Source: Aquiflexum balticum DSM 16537
Lineage (GTDB): Bacteria; Bacteroidota; Bacteroidia; Cytophagales; Cyclobacteriaceae
DNA: 64,000 nucleotides
NCBI RefSeq assembly: GCF_900176595.1
Contig: NZ_LT838813.1
Span: 3,862,001 to 3,926,000 of the forward strand
Direction: 5' to 3'
Part shown: in pieces, positions 7,893 to 17,394 of the stretch
Position numbering within the stretch: the stretch's first letter is position 1
Layout of the letters: each line of letters opens with the position of its first letter
Notes under the pieces: generated by a model
The model's input: only the letters and a program-made list of their open reading frames with translations
The model's database searches: none
What the model was told of the DNA's origin: nothing
Made by a program: the position numbers and the translations under genes

Positions 7893-9525
7893 AAATCTAC
7901 TTTTTATAACCTTCTTAGTCGGGTTGAGTTTTTCTGTTTTTGGCCAAAACAGGTATGCTGTGCATTTTAAATTCAAACCTCAGGAAAGTTATTCCTTAAG
8001 CAATCCCTCAGATTTTTTAACCCAAAAGTCTATTGAGCGGAGAGAAAGACAGCAGATTGCAATGGATAGCCTAGATCTTCCGGTGTCTCAAAAATACCTT
8101 GAACAATTGGAATCAAGCGTCAATATGATTTTTTATAGTAGCCATTGGCTGAATGCAGCAATTGTCAGTGCCAATCCAGAAAACATCGCTTCTATTTCGG
8201 AACTTCCTTTTGTGCGGGAAGTGAATTTAATTGCTCCTGGTGATTTTTCCCAAAGAAAATCGGATCTTAATCCCAAGGGAAAAGCCGGATTAAGTTCGAA
8301 AAGCACCGGAAAGTCGAATAAAACAGAATCCTCATTTGATTTTCAAAATCAATTATTGGGTATTCAGGAAATGCATGAAGCGGGATTTAAAGGTAAAGGG
8401 GTTACAATCGCAGTTTTTGATGCGGGCTTTCCAGGGGTGGATAAAATCGGAGCATTTTCCCATTTATTTGATAACAACCAACTGATCGGTACCAAAGATT
8501 TTGTCCATGTAGGTAATAACAATGTATTCAGCAAACATCAGCATGGTACCAATGTACTGTCTTTAATCGCTTCCAATCAGGAAGATTTACTTATTGCCGG
8601 AGCTCCTGAATCTGATTATATTCTCTGTATTACAGAAGATGTTCCTACTGAATATAGAATTGAAGAGTATAATTGGGTTAAAGCCGCTGAATATGCCGAC
8701 AGTCTCGGGGTGGATATTATAAACAGTTCGGTTGGTTATTGGGATTTTGATGATCCGAGTATGAATTACACGATTGAAGATTTGGACGGAGAAACGGCTG
8801 TGGTGACCAAAGGTGCAACAATAGCAGGTAATAAGGGGATTTTGATAGTGACAAGTGCAGGTAATTATGGTTCAAGAGGAACTTCTTCTCTTACGGTACC
8901 TGCAGATGCAAATGGGATTTTGGCAATAGGCTCAGTCAATGATAATTTTAGCAGGTCAATATTCAGTTCCCAAGGACCAACAGCAGATGGCCGAGTAAAA
9001 CCCGAAGTTTCAGCTTTTGGGGATAGGGTTTGGTTGTTAAATTCTAATGGGACTTTGATCAGATCCAGTGGTACATCTTTTTCTTCTCCCCAAATTGCAG
9101 CCCTTGCTGCGGGGATTTGGCAAGGCAGGCCCGAATGGACAAAAGATGAATTACTGGAGAATATCTTGAGGAGTGCTTCACAAACTGAAAATCCTGACAA
9201 TCTGTTGGGATTTGGAATCCCGGATTTCAAAAGAGCCTATTTTGGTGAAATTTTGAGCACGACAATTATTGATTTGGAGAATAATTGGAAAATTTATCCC
9301 AATCCTGTTTACGGGTCTGAACTTTTTTTGAATTTTGGAAACCAGTTGGTCAGTGAATTGTCCATTATTGACATGCATGGTAATTTGGTCAAAAAAGAAA
9401 CCATAAGCAGGCAATCCATCCAAAAACCTTTTGAGGTGTCGCTACCTATGATTAGTTCTGGCATATATATGGTTCAAATGCAATCCGGTAAAGATGTAAA
9501 ACGGACAAAATTGATGAAAAGGTAG
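7879..9525 (+). CDS. S8 subtilisin-like serine peptidase with T9SS sorting domain
   Basis: 548 residues: signal peptide (1-22, ending SVFGQ), a propeptide (about 23-150, with KSIERRERQQI), the subtilase core and a C-terminal sorting domain (about 470-548: IYPNP start, SGIYMVQMQSG, KLMKR end). The catalytic triad is visible: D in AVFDAGFPG (near 182), H in HQHGTNVLSLIAS (near 221) and S in SGTSFSSPQIAALAAG (near 400). The type A tail targets it across the outer membrane by type IX secretion, for release or surface anchoring. It is the second gene of a pair with the lipoprotein. Confidence 0.93.
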   Translation: MGNFRNLLFITFLVGLSFSVFGQNRYAVHFKFKPQESYSLSNPSDFLTQKSIERRERQQIAMDSLDLPVSQKYLEQLESSVNMIFYSSHWLNAAIVSANPENIASISELPFVREVNLIAPGDFSQRKSDLNPKGKAGLSSKSTGKSNKTESSFDFQNQLLGIQEMHEAGFKGKGVTIAVFDAGFPGVDKIGAFSHLFDNNQLIGTKDFVHVGNNNVFSKHQHGTNVLSLIASNQEDLLIAGAPESDYILCITEDVPTEYRIEEYNWVKAAEYADSLGVDIINSSVGYWDFDDPSMNYTIEDLDGETAVVTKGATIAGNKGILIVTSAGNYGSRGTSSLTVPADANGILAIGSVNDNFSRSIFSSQGPTADGRVKPEVSAFGDRVWLLNSNGTLIRSSGTSFSSPQIAALAAGIWQGRPEWTKDELLENILRSASQTENPDNLLGFGIPDFKRAYFGEILSTTIIDLENNWKIYPNPVYGSELFLNFGNQLVSELSIIDMHGNLVKKETISRQSIQKPFEVSLPMISSGIYMVQMQSGKDVKRTKLMKR

Positions 9526-9581
9526 GTGGCAAAATGGATTTTTGTTTCCTTTGCACTTGCAAATTATATAGCCCCAAGTTT

Positions 9582-10232
9582 ATGCCTATTCAAATTTCTC
9601 CATCAGTTCTTGCTTCAGATTTTGCCAATCTTCAGAGTGAAATAGAAATGTTGAATGATTCTGAGGCAGATTTTATCCATGTGGATATTATGGATGGAGT
9701 TTTTGTGCCGAACATTTCATTTGGGATACCGGTAACTGAGGCCATAAACAAGCATGCCAAAAAACCATTGGACGTTCATTTGATGATCGTTAATCCTGAC
9801 TTTTATCTTGAGTCATTCAAAAAAGCCGGAGCCAATATTATTTCGGTACATATTGAAGCATGCAATCATCTTCATAGAACCCTTCAAGCTATCAAGGATC
9901 TGGGTTGCAAAGCAGGAGTGGCCATTAACCCCCATACTTCTGTCAATTTGCTCGAAGATGTCATCAAAGATCTGGATCTGGTATGTGTGATGTCCGTCAA
10001 CCCGGGCTTTGGTGGTCAGAAATTCATAGAAAATACCTTCAATAAAGTACGTGTTCTTAAAGATTTGATTGAAAAAAAAGGATCACATGCATTGATAGAA
10101 ATTGACGGAGGAGTAAATCAAAATAATGCCCCGCTGTTGATACAGGCAGGTGCAGATATTCTGGTAGCAGGTAATTTTGTTTTTTCAGCTGAAAACCCGA
10201 TTGAGACGATCAGACAATTAAAAAACCTTTGA
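9582..10232 (+). CDS. rpe: Ribulose-phosphate 3-epimerase
   Basis: 216 residues from the ATG at 9582; the frame is open back to 9534 but the extra 16 residues do not fit the family, which starts with a short strand before SPSVLASDF. Motifs: HVDIMDGVFVPNISFG, DVHLMI, VNPGFGGQKF and EIDGGVN, which carry the metal-binding H/D and catalytic aspartates of the TIM barrel. It interconverts ribulose-5-phosphate and xylulose-5-phosphate in the pentose phosphate pathway, in the cytoplasm. It follows the subtilase by about 56 bases. Confidence 0.96.
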   Translation: MPIQISPSVLASDFANLQSEIEMLNDSEADFIHVDIMDGVFVPNISFGIPVTEAINKHAKKPLDVHLMIVNPDFYLESFKKAGANIISVHIEACNHLHRTLQAIKDLGCKAGVAINPHTSVNLLEDVIKDLDLVCVMSVNPGFGGQKFIENTFNKVRVLKDLIEKKGSHALIEIDGGVNQNNAPLLIQAGADILVAGNFVFSAENPIETIRQLKNL

Positions 10233-10295
10233 TTTCTGTTTTTTGAAATTTGCCAATAGTGGTTGAATATTGCCATTTAACAATTTTTAAAGCCA

Positions 10296-10303
10296 TATTT
10301 TTG
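10296..10303 (+). promoter_or_regulatory. Candidate -7 promoter element (TATTTTTG)
   Basis: TATTTTTG matches TAnnTTTG; a TTG at 10270-10272 lies 23 bases upstream as a possible -33. The leader to the ATG at 10388 would be near 80 bases. Confidence 0.4.
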
Positions 10304-10387
10304 CCTAAATCCTTGTTTTGATGGCTCAAAAACTTCTAATTGTAAATTAATTCAAAATTGATTTATAATTAAAAAGCGACAATTAAG

Positions 10388-10888
10388 ATGAAAAAAGTAT
10401 TTGTATTACTGTTCCTCATGTTAGGATTTGTGAGTGTAAAGTCCATGGCCCAAGATGAGGTCGAAGAAGTGACAGATGAAGAAATAATGAAGTTTGCGGC
10501 CATGGAAGAAGCAGTTGCCTTCTATCTTCAGGAAAAGCAGGGGCAGTTGGTGGAAATGATTAAGACAGATGAAACCATTGGAGGTGCCGGAAGATACAAC
10601 GAGATCAAAGCAGCTTGGGGAAATGAAGATAAATTAGCAGAAATCAAAATTACAGATGCTGAAAAAGAAGCTTTTCAAAAAATTCAGGATTTCATGAATT
10701 CACTTGGAGAAGATGTGAAAAATTATAAAGTGGAACTGATCATGGATGCAGATGTATTGGGAGCAGCTACTTATAACAAAATTACCAAAGCTATGAGTGC
10801 GGATCCTTCTTTGAAGGAAAAAGTTGACTCACAGATCACGCAGCTAAAAGAAAAGCGTGCGGCTGATGGAGATGATGTTACGGAATAA
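10388..10888 (+). CDS. Exported DUF4168-like protein
   Basis: 166 residues with a signal peptide (1-21, ending SMAQ) and a small helical, highly acidic mature domain. VTDEEIMKFAAMEEAV (about 28-43) and the later ADPSLKEKVDSQI resemble the DUF4168 pattern in which a helix starts after V-S/T-D-E-E. The function of that family is unknown. It is followed at once by a rho-independent terminator, so it is probably a single-gene transcript with its own promoter. Confidence 0.6.
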   Translation: MKKVFVLLFLMLGFVSVKSMAQDEVEEVTDEEIMKFAAMEEAVAFYLQEKQGQLVEMIKTDETIGGAGRYNEIKAAWGNEDKLAEIKITDAEKEAFQKIQDFMNSLGEDVKNYKVELIMDADVLGAATYNKITKAMSADPSLKEKVDSQITQLKEKRAADGDDVTE

Positions 10889-10910
10889 AAAATACAATAT
10901 TTTGAATTAG

Positions 10911-10936
10911 GGCTTCCGATTTGGAGGCCTTTTTTG
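10911..10936 (+). terminator. Rho-independent terminator
   Basis: GGCTTCC (10911-10917) pairs with GGAGGCC (10923-10929), one G-T wobble, 5-base loop, followed by six T and more T. Confidence 0.8.
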
Positions 10937-10983
10937 TTTTAATCAAGGTATTGTTTTTACTTTCGGTTTCGTTTATAAGAAAT

Positions 10984-11967
10984 ATGAAAAAAGTCTTTTT
11001 GACATTGATTGCTGTATGTTTCGGTTTTCAACTTCTGCAAGCCCAGGATGATATATTCGGAATTGATACCAAAGCAAAAAGTAAAGGAAGAAAAAGTCAG
11101 AGTAATTTGGGCAATGTATTCAGGAATGCTATAGGGAATTTTAGTTTTGAACTTTCCACGGGAGGTTCATTTCACACCAATCAGATGATTTTCAATTCTC
11201 AATTCCCAAGCCAGTACCCAATTTCACAATATAGAAATCTGGAAGAACCCGGTTCTGTCACGGCCAATGATACCATCAATTTTCGGAGAAATCAGTTTGC
11301 TGTACCGGTCAACTTGGGAGTGAAGTTAAATCTTTTCAATACCCTGATAATAGGCGCTGGATATGGAAGGGAATTTGGACGTATGGAAAACCTTAGGGGA
11401 GATGATTTTGAATTCCAGTTTGAAAACAGTAGTTACACCTTGGATAGGGCCTTTGGTTCGGTGGGATTGGTCATCTTCGATGCGGGAAAAAGAGCCAAAT
11501 ATTTAAATTGGAGGTACAAACAATATTCTTCCAACAACATTTACATGCAATCAGAAAAAAATCAGAGAATCCGTCAGCATTATCCTTGGAGGTTTTTATT
11601 GGAGGCAGAATTCGGGAATTTGTTTATGAGGCAGAATTTTGATTCCAGGGTATTTGTAAGCGAAGACCCCTTTTATAATATAGGCTTGAGAATAGAAAAA
11701 GAGTTTTCAGAATATGCCAGATTCTTCGTAAAAACAGGAGTTGAATTCAGAAATTTTGATTTTAGAACAGAAAATCTGGAAGAATTTCAAAGTATAAAAC
11801 AGAATTTGTATTTGGCTCAGGTAGGTTTTTCAATCAGTCTACCAAGCACTAAAAGATGTAAAGTTCCAGGTTGTGGTGTGGTTATGAGACATGTACACGA
11901 TGGAATTGAGTACAGAGGAAGTTCTATATTTAATTTTCAAAACAGAAAAGTGGGTCAATGGTATTAA
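10984..11967 (+). CDS. Probable outer-membrane beta-barrel protein, unknown function
   Basis: 327 residues from the ATG at 10984, which is followed by a normal signal peptide (MKKVFLTLIAVCFGFQLLQAQ). The frame is open back to 10921 but that stretch is the upstream terminator. The mature chain has alternating aromatic/polar strands (FSFELSTGGSF, LNLFNTLIIGAGYGREFG, YNIGLRIEKEFSEYARFFVKTGVEF) of a beta barrel. A late cysteine pair CKVPGC (about 291-296) is unusual. No family was recognised. Confidence 0.7.
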   Translation: MKKVFLTLIAVCFGFQLLQAQDDIFGIDTKAKSKGRKSQSNLGNVFRNAIGNFSFELSTGGSFHTNQMIFNSQFPSQYPISQYRNLEEPGSVTANDTINFRRNQFAVPVNLGVKLNLFNTLIIGAGYGREFGRMENLRGDDFEFQFENSSYTLDRAFGSVGLVIFDAGKRAKYLNWRYKQYSSNNIYMQSEKNQRIRQHYPWRFLLEAEFGNLFMRQNFDSRVFVSEDPFYNIGLRIEKEFSEYARFFVKTGVEFRNFDFRTENLEEFQSIKQNLYLAQVGFSISLPSTKRCKVPGCGVVMRHVHDGIEYRGSSIFNFQNRKVGQWY

Positions 11968-12048
11968 AGCATTGCTGAAGACAGAATAAACTTTTTAAAA
12001 CCGTATTCTTTTTAGTAAATTGCGCAACTATTGATCACCAAATAAAAT

Positions 12049-14583
12049 ATGGCGAAGGGAGAAAACGAGAATATAATTCCGATTAATATTGAAGATGAAA
12101 TGCGTGGGGCCTATATCGATTATTCGATGTCGGTCATTGTTTCCAGAGCACTACCAGATGTCCGGGACGGACTCAAACCGGTTCATAGAAGAATTCTTTT
12201 TGGAATGCAGGAACTGGGTGTATTACATAACAAACCATTTAAAAAATCTGCAAGAATAGTAGGGGAAGTATTGGGTAAATATCACCCCCATGGTGATTCT
12301 GCTGTATATGAGACTATGGTCCGTATGGCCCAACCTTGGTCATTGAGATATCCATTGGTTGATGGTCAGGGTAACTTTGGTTCAGTAGATGGGGATAATC
12401 CCGCTGCCATGCGTTACACTGAAGCAAGACTGAAGAGGATTGCGGAAGAACTCCTTACGGATATCAATAAAGAAACAGTTGATTTTCAACTCAATTTTGA
12501 TGATTCCTTAAAAGAACCTGTAGTTCTACCTGCCAAAATTCCAGCATTGTTATTGAACGGCGCATCAGGTATTGCAGTAGGAATGGCCACTAATATGGCT
12601 CCCCATAATTTGGGCGAGGTTGTAGATGGTATCATAGCCTACATTGATAACAGGGACATCACCGTTTCTGAATTGATGGAATTTATCATCGCTCCGGATT
12701 TCCCGACAGGTGGTATCATTTATGGATATAATGGTGTCAAAGCAGCTTTTGAAACCGGAAGAGGAAGGATAGTCGTTCGGGGTAAGGCGGAAATTGAAAC
12801 CAAAGATAACGGGCGTGAGTCCATTATTATTTCGGAAATCCCATATATGGTCAACAAGGCCAATATGATTGAAAAAACTGCTGCGCTTATCAATGAGAAA
12901 AAAATTGATGGAATAGTAGCTATCAGAGATGAATCTGATAGGCAAGGGATGCGGGTGGTGTATGATCTGAAAAGAGATGCCATCACCAATGTTGTATTGA
13001 ATAACCTTTACAAACAAACTCAGTTACAGACCTCATTTTCAGTCAACAATGTAGCTTTGGTTAAAGGAAGACCACAGACACTTAACCTCAAGGACATGAT
13101 TGTGCATTACGTCAGCCACAGACATGAGGTAGTGGTCAGGAGGACGCAATATGAACTGAGAGAAGCCGAGAAGAGAGCCCATATTTTGGAAGGTTATCTT
13201 ATTGCTTTGGATCATTTGGATGAAGTGATTTCATTGATAAGGAGTTCAAGGGATCCAGAAACAGCTAGAAACGGCTTGATGGAAAAGTTTGAGCTGAGTG
13301 AAATCCAGGCACGGGCTATTTTGGATATGAGACTTCAGCGTCTTACCGGAATGGAGCGAGAAAAAATCCAGGAAGAATATAGAGAATTAATGGCGTTTAT
13401 TGAGGAACTCAAAGAGATTCTTGAAAGCGAGGAAAAAAGGATGCAGATCATCAAAGATGAACTGGCTGAAATCAAAGACCGCTACACTGACGCAAGAAGA
13501 ACTACAATTGAGCATAATGCTGAGGATTTCAGTTATGAAGATATGATTCCAAATGAGGAAGTGATTATCACGGTTTCCCATGAAGGATATATAAAGAGAA
13601 CAGTCCTGACTGAATACAGAACCCAAGGTAGAGGCGGAGTAGGTTCAAAAGGCGTTTCCACCAAAGAAGATGACTGGACGGAATACCTTTTTACAGCTTC
13701 AACCCATAATTACCTTTTGATTTTCACGGATCATGGCAAGTTATTCTGGCTCAAGACTTATGCCATACCGGAAGGTTCAAAAACATCCAAAGGCCGTCCT
13801 ATTCAAAATCTGATCAATATCGATTCAGAGGATAAAATCAGGTCAATTATTCAGGTCGGTGACCTAAATGATGCTGATTATATCAATAATAATTTTTTGG
13901 TTATGGTCACCACAAAAGGTATCATTAAAAAAACAACCTTAGAGCAATATTCCAGACCTAGAACTAATGGGATCATTGCCCTGAATATCAGGGAAGACGA
14001 TCAGTTATTGAGAGTCGAGATGACCAATGGTGATTCCCATATAATCATCGCCGCAAAATCCGGTAGAGCGATACATTTCCATGAGTCTACTGTAAGACCA
14101 ATGGGAAGAACAGCCACTGGCGTCAAGGCAATTAAGTTAAGGGATGTTAACGACGAAGTGGTTGGCATGGTATGTGCTTCCCGAGAAGATGCAAGCCTTT
14201 TGGTAGTCTCAGAGAAAGGTTATGGCAAAAGATCTCCTCTGGACGAATACAGAATCACCAATAGAGGAGGTAAAGGAGTGAAAGCAATGAATATTACTGA
14301 AAAGACAGGATTCCTTGTTGCCATTAAAGAAGTAGTAGACAGTGATGATCTGATGATTATCAATAAATCTGGAATTACAATAAGAACTCCGGTTTCAAAC
14401 CTTAGGGTAATGGGTCGGGCGACACAGGGTGTCAGATTGATTAAACTCAGTGAGACAGATAGTATTTCTTCAGTAGAAAAAATCTCGAAAGAAGAGGATC
14501 ATGAAGTAATTGAAGGAAATATTGAAAATAACCCCGAAGGATTAAATGAGGGAGATTCAGAAGTAAACCCGACTGAATCTTAA
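12049..14583 (+). CDS. gyrA: DNA gyrase subunit A
   Basis: 844 residues. The N-terminal breakage-reunion domain has [19 protein letters not shown], the quinolone region [10 protein letters not shown] and the catalytic tyrosine Y123 in AMRYTEARL. The quinolone positions read Ser84 and Glu88, so the usual resistance substitutions at Ser84 are absent. The C-terminal pinwheel starts near 495 and contains the GyrA-box form QGRGGVG (about 526-532), which marks it as gyrase rather than topoisomerase IV. The tail after ~815 is acidic and variable. It introduces negative supercoils with GyrB, which is not in view. Confidence 0.97.
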   Translation: MAKGENENIIPINIEDEMRGAYIDYSMSVIVSRALPDVRDGLKPVHRRILFGMQELGVLHNKPFKKSARIVGEVLGKYHPHGDSAVYETMVRMAQPWSLRYPLVDGQGNFGSVDGDNPAAMRYTEARLKRIAEELLTDINKETVDFQLNFDDSLKEPVVLPAKIPALLLNGASGIAVGMATNMAPHNLGEVVDGIIAYIDNRDITVSELMEFIIAPDFPTGGIIYGYNGVKAAFETGRGRIVVRGKAEIETKDNGRESIIISEIPYMVNKANMIEKTAALINEKKIDGIVAIRDESDRQGMRVVYDLKRDAITNVVLNNLYKQTQLQTSFSVNNVALVKGRPQTLNLKDMIVHYVSHRHEVVVRRTQYELREAEKRAHILEGYLIALDHLDEVISLIRSSRDPETARNGLMEKFELSEIQARAILDMRLQRLTGMEREKIQEEYRELMAFIEELKEILESEEKRMQIIKDELAEIKDRYTDARRTTIEHNAEDFSYEDMIPNEEVIITVSHEGYIKRTVLTEYRTQGRGGVGSKGVSTKEDDWTEYLFTASTHNYLLIFTDHGKLFWLKTYAIPEGSKTSKGRPIQNLINIDSEDKIRSIIQVGDLNDADYINNNFLVMVTTKGIIKKTTLEQYSRPRTNGIIALNIREDDQLLRVEMTNGDSHIIIAAKSGRAIHFHESTVRPMGRTATGVKAIKLRDVNDEVVGMVCASREDASLLVVSEKGYGKRSPLDEYRITNRGGKGVKAMNITEKTGFLVAIKEVVDSDDLMIINKSGITIRTPVSNLRVMGRATQGVRLIKLSETDSISSVEKISKEEDHEVIEGNIENNPEGLNEGDSEVNPTES

Positions 14584-14645
14584 TTTAATAATTAAATTAT
14601 ACCAAAATTAAATTAGACCAAACAATTAGCAAAAAACGAAATAAA

Positions 14646-15857
14646 ATGAAAAAGTTAATCTTATCATTGGCTTTAGTAGGTATTGCAACTATGGCCTTTG
14701 CGCAAAAAAAAGTAGTAAAATCTGCCGAAAAAAACTTTAAGAACGGTGACCTCACGATAGCACTTGATGAGGTAAATGCAGCTTTAAGTGATCCAGAAAC
14801 CATGGATGATCCAAGTACGTTGTTGCTAAAAGCCCAGATTCAAACAAAAATGTTTGAGAAAGATGAGGAAAATAATATGGGAACTGTTGAAACAGGAAGG
14901 AACGCCTTTGCGGATTTCAATGAGACAATGGAAATGGTCGGAAACGACAAGGAAAGCAAAGTAGGAAAAGAAGTATATAAAGAAGATATTCCAGGAGTAC
15001 TGCCTGATAATCTCCGGCCTTTTTCTTTGGAAACATTAAGACAAGCTTCCTTCAACAAGGCCATTTCAACATATGAAGAAGATGATTTAGAAATGTCTTT
15101 TGAATTTTTTTCACTGGTTTCTGACATAGATCCAAATGATACAACTGCTGCGTTCAATGCAGGTTTTCTGGCCAATGACTTAGGAAAATATGAAGAAGCT
15201 AAAGTTCTTTTCAACAGGCTTCTTGAAATTGAAAACTATGACAAACTTAACGCTTATTATTTTCTGATCCAGATTGCCAGTGGCGAAGATAAAGATCCTG
15301 AGGCCGCTTACAAGTATGTTGCAATGGCCAGAAAAGATTATCCGGATGATAAAACACTTTCGGAGTTTGAAGTGCAATTATTGCTTCAAATGAATAAAAT
15401 GGAAGAAGCAATGGCATCTGTAAAGGCAGCTTTGAAGGATGATCCTAATAATGCAGGATTATTGTTGAGACATGGTTACTTAATGGAACAATCAGGAGAT
15501 ATGGATGGAGCTTTGGGAGAATATAAAAAAGCAGTAGTAGCTGATCCCAATTTCTTTGAAGGAAATTATTATTCTGGTGCTATTTATATAGACCGTGCAA
15601 GAGCGATTTTGGCAGAAGTAAATAATTTGTCAGATGAGGAATGGGAAAAAAGAGCACCTCAAATGTCCAAGGAAGCAGATGATTTATATACACAAGCTAT
15701 CCCGTATTTCACTAAAGCTTCAGAGCTGAAACCTGAAAACACTGAGATTCTAGAGATTCTTTTCCAGATCCATACCAGATTAAAAAATGAAGGTGAGGCA
15801 GAAAAATACAATCAGAAACTGATTGCACTTCTTGGACCTAATTGGTTGGAAAGATAA
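14646..15857 (+). CDS. Exported tetratricopeptide-repeat protein
   Basis: 403 residues: a signal peptide (1-20, ending AFAQ) then helical TPR units, best seen at about 155-190 (TTAAFNAGFLANDLGKYEEAK), 245-310 (AGLLLRHGYLMEQSGDMDGAL) and 345-400 (AIPYFTKASELKPENTEIL). It lies 62 bases after gyrA and ends at a strong terminator. Likely a periplasmic or outer-membrane scaffold. Bacteroidota carry many such proteins and no specific partner can be named. Confidence 0.85.
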   Translation: MKKLILSLALVGIATMAFAQKKVVKSAEKNFKNGDLTIALDEVNAALSDPETMDDPSTLLLKAQIQTKMFEKDEENNMGTVETGRNAFADFNETMEMVGNDKESKVGKEVYKEDIPGVLPDNLRPFSLETLRQASFNKAISTYEEDDLEMSFEFFSLVSDIDPNDTTAAFNAGFLANDLGKYEEAKVLFNRLLEIENYDKLNAYYFLIQIASGEDKDPEAAYKYVAMARKDYPDDKTLSEFEVQLLLQMNKMEEAMASVKAALKDDPNNAGLLLRHGYLMEQSGDMDGALGEYKKAVVADPNFFEGNYYSGAIYIDRARAILAEVNNLSDEEWEKRAPQMSKEADDLYTQAIPYFTKASELKPENTEILEILFQIHTRLKNEGEAEKYNQKLIALLGPNWLER

Positions 15858-15880
15858 AATTTATCAATTCATTGAACTAA

Positions 15881-15918
15881 AAATGCTGACCTATGAAATG
15901 GGTCAGCATTTTTTTTGA
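15881..15918 (+). terminator. Rho-independent terminator
   Basis: AAATGCTGACC (15881-15891) pairs perfectly with GGTCAGCATTT (15901-15911) around a 9-base loop, followed by a T run. Confidence 0.9.
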
Positions 15919-16029
15919 TATAATCATTGGTTTTCTTGTTGAAATGTTTGGGTAACAGCAACTCTCCTTGTTTGAAAAAAGAGATATTTTCAGCAATATT
16001 GCAGTTTATTTTAGCCCGAAAACTTTGTT

Positions 16030-17178
16030 GTGAATCAATTATTTAAATTAGCAGCATTTCTTTTAATTTTTCCTTTCGGTAAAGTATCGGCTATACAGCC
16101 ATTGGATTCAATTCCCAAACCCAGAAAATACCAAAAACAATTCAGTATTCTTTTTGAGGCAGGGCCGATGATTCCCAGGGGCACTGATTGGTCAGATGTT
16201 ATTAAAGATGATCTCAAATATAAAGCCTTGGATATGAGATTGGGATTTAGAAAAATTCAACCAAAAGTCTATAATATGGTATATCGTTATCCGACTTTTG
16301 GATTTGGTTTTTATACTGCTACATTCAAGAACCCTTATATAGGAAAGCCTAATGCCGTATACCTTTTTGCAGATATTCCTTTTCCCAAATCATTTCAAAA
16401 TAATAAACTTACTTTTAGTTACCTGGCAGCAATGGGGGTTTCGTTTAATTTCAAACCTTATGATCCTGAGTATAATCCTATCAATCAATTTATTGGTTCT
16501 TACCAAAACGGATATGTTCATGTTTCATTTAATATGCGATATCAATTATTTCAGGATTTGAGTCTGGAAAGTGCCATTGGGTTCAAGCATTTTTCAAATG
16601 GTTCATTGAAGAAGCCCAATGCAGGTTTGAATTTTATTCCTTTTTCGATTGGAGCTAAATTTAACCTCAATCAATCGGATTTAGGTTTTTCTGAATATAA
16701 AGAAACACCAAAATTTGTTCCGAATGGCCAAATTAACATTTGGGTTTCGGCAGGAGGTAAAAACTATCAAAAAGGTGAAAATGTATATCTGAAATCTGTT
16801 GTTGGAGTAAACTATTTAAGACAATGGAATTATAAATACCGAATGGGATTAGGAATGGATTTGTTTTATTCCTCAGGTACTGCTATCAGGTATCCATCAA
16901 AATCAGTTTCCATAGGAGACCAAATATCGGTTGCTTTAGTAGGTTCTTGGGAATGGGTACTTACAAAAAATATTTACGTTCCAATCGCATTCGGGACCTA
17001 TCTTCACCGAAATGTTCATAATGAAGAGATTAAATGGTTTTATAAAAGAATAGGAGCAAGGTATCGCTTTGATAATCATTTCTTTGCTGGAGTGACCCTT
17101 AAAGCCCATGGGTTCAAAGCTGACTTTTTTGAATGGACTTTGGGTTATTCTATTTTTAATGATAAAAACAAATATTGA
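16030..17178 (+). CDS. Acyloxyacyl hydrolase / PagL-like outer-membrane beta barrel
   Basis: 382 residues starting with GTG at 16030 (MNQLFKLAAFLLIFPFGKVSA signal peptide; no ATG fits). The segment FKHFSNGSLKKPNAGLNF (about 187-204) matches the active-site pattern H-x-S-N...P-N-x-G of PagL-type lipid A 3-O-deacylases, followed by strand IPFSIGAKF. The chain is about twice the size of PagL and has a second barrel-like half (from ~240). If active it would remove an ester-linked acyl chain from lipid A in the outer membrane. A role in lipid A is inferred from the motif only. Confidence 0.72.
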   Translation: MNQLFKLAAFLLIFPFGKVSAIQPLDSIPKPRKYQKQFSILFEAGPMIPRGTDWSDVIKDDLKYKALDMRLGFRKIQPKVYNMVYRYPTFGFGFYTATFKNPYIGKPNAVYLFADIPFPKSFQNNKLTFSYLAAMGVSFNFKPYDPEYNPINQFIGSYQNGYVHVSFNMRYQLFQDLSLESAIGFKHFSNGSLKKPNAGLNFIPFSIGAKFNLNQSDLGFSEYKETPKFVPNGQINIWVSAGGKNYQKGENVYLKSVVGVNYLRQWNYKYRMGLGMDLFYSSGTAIRYPSKSVSIGDQISVALVGSWEWVLTKNIYVPIAFGTYLHRNVHNEEIKWFYKRIGARYRFDNHFFAGVTLKAHGFKADFFEWTLGYSIFNDKNKY

Positions 17179-17394
17179 TTTACTCTGTAAAGTCATGCTT
17201 TCTGGATTTCATTATGCTGATTACCTTTAACCCAATAAATAATTATAATAACCTAAAACCCGTCAAGTTAAATTGATGATATTAACCAATGCCAGTGGGT
17301 TAAGTTAATTTAACTAAAACCAAACCCTCTTATATAAAAAAGAGTTTTTATTGTTCAAAGCTTCAATTACCTTTTGCTCAAATTTCAAAAAAAT

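Noticed and set aside
12049-14583. Topoisomerase IV subunit (ParC) instead of GyrA
   Set aside because: The GyrA-box form QGRGGVG and quinolone region fit GyrA; ParC lacks a complete box.
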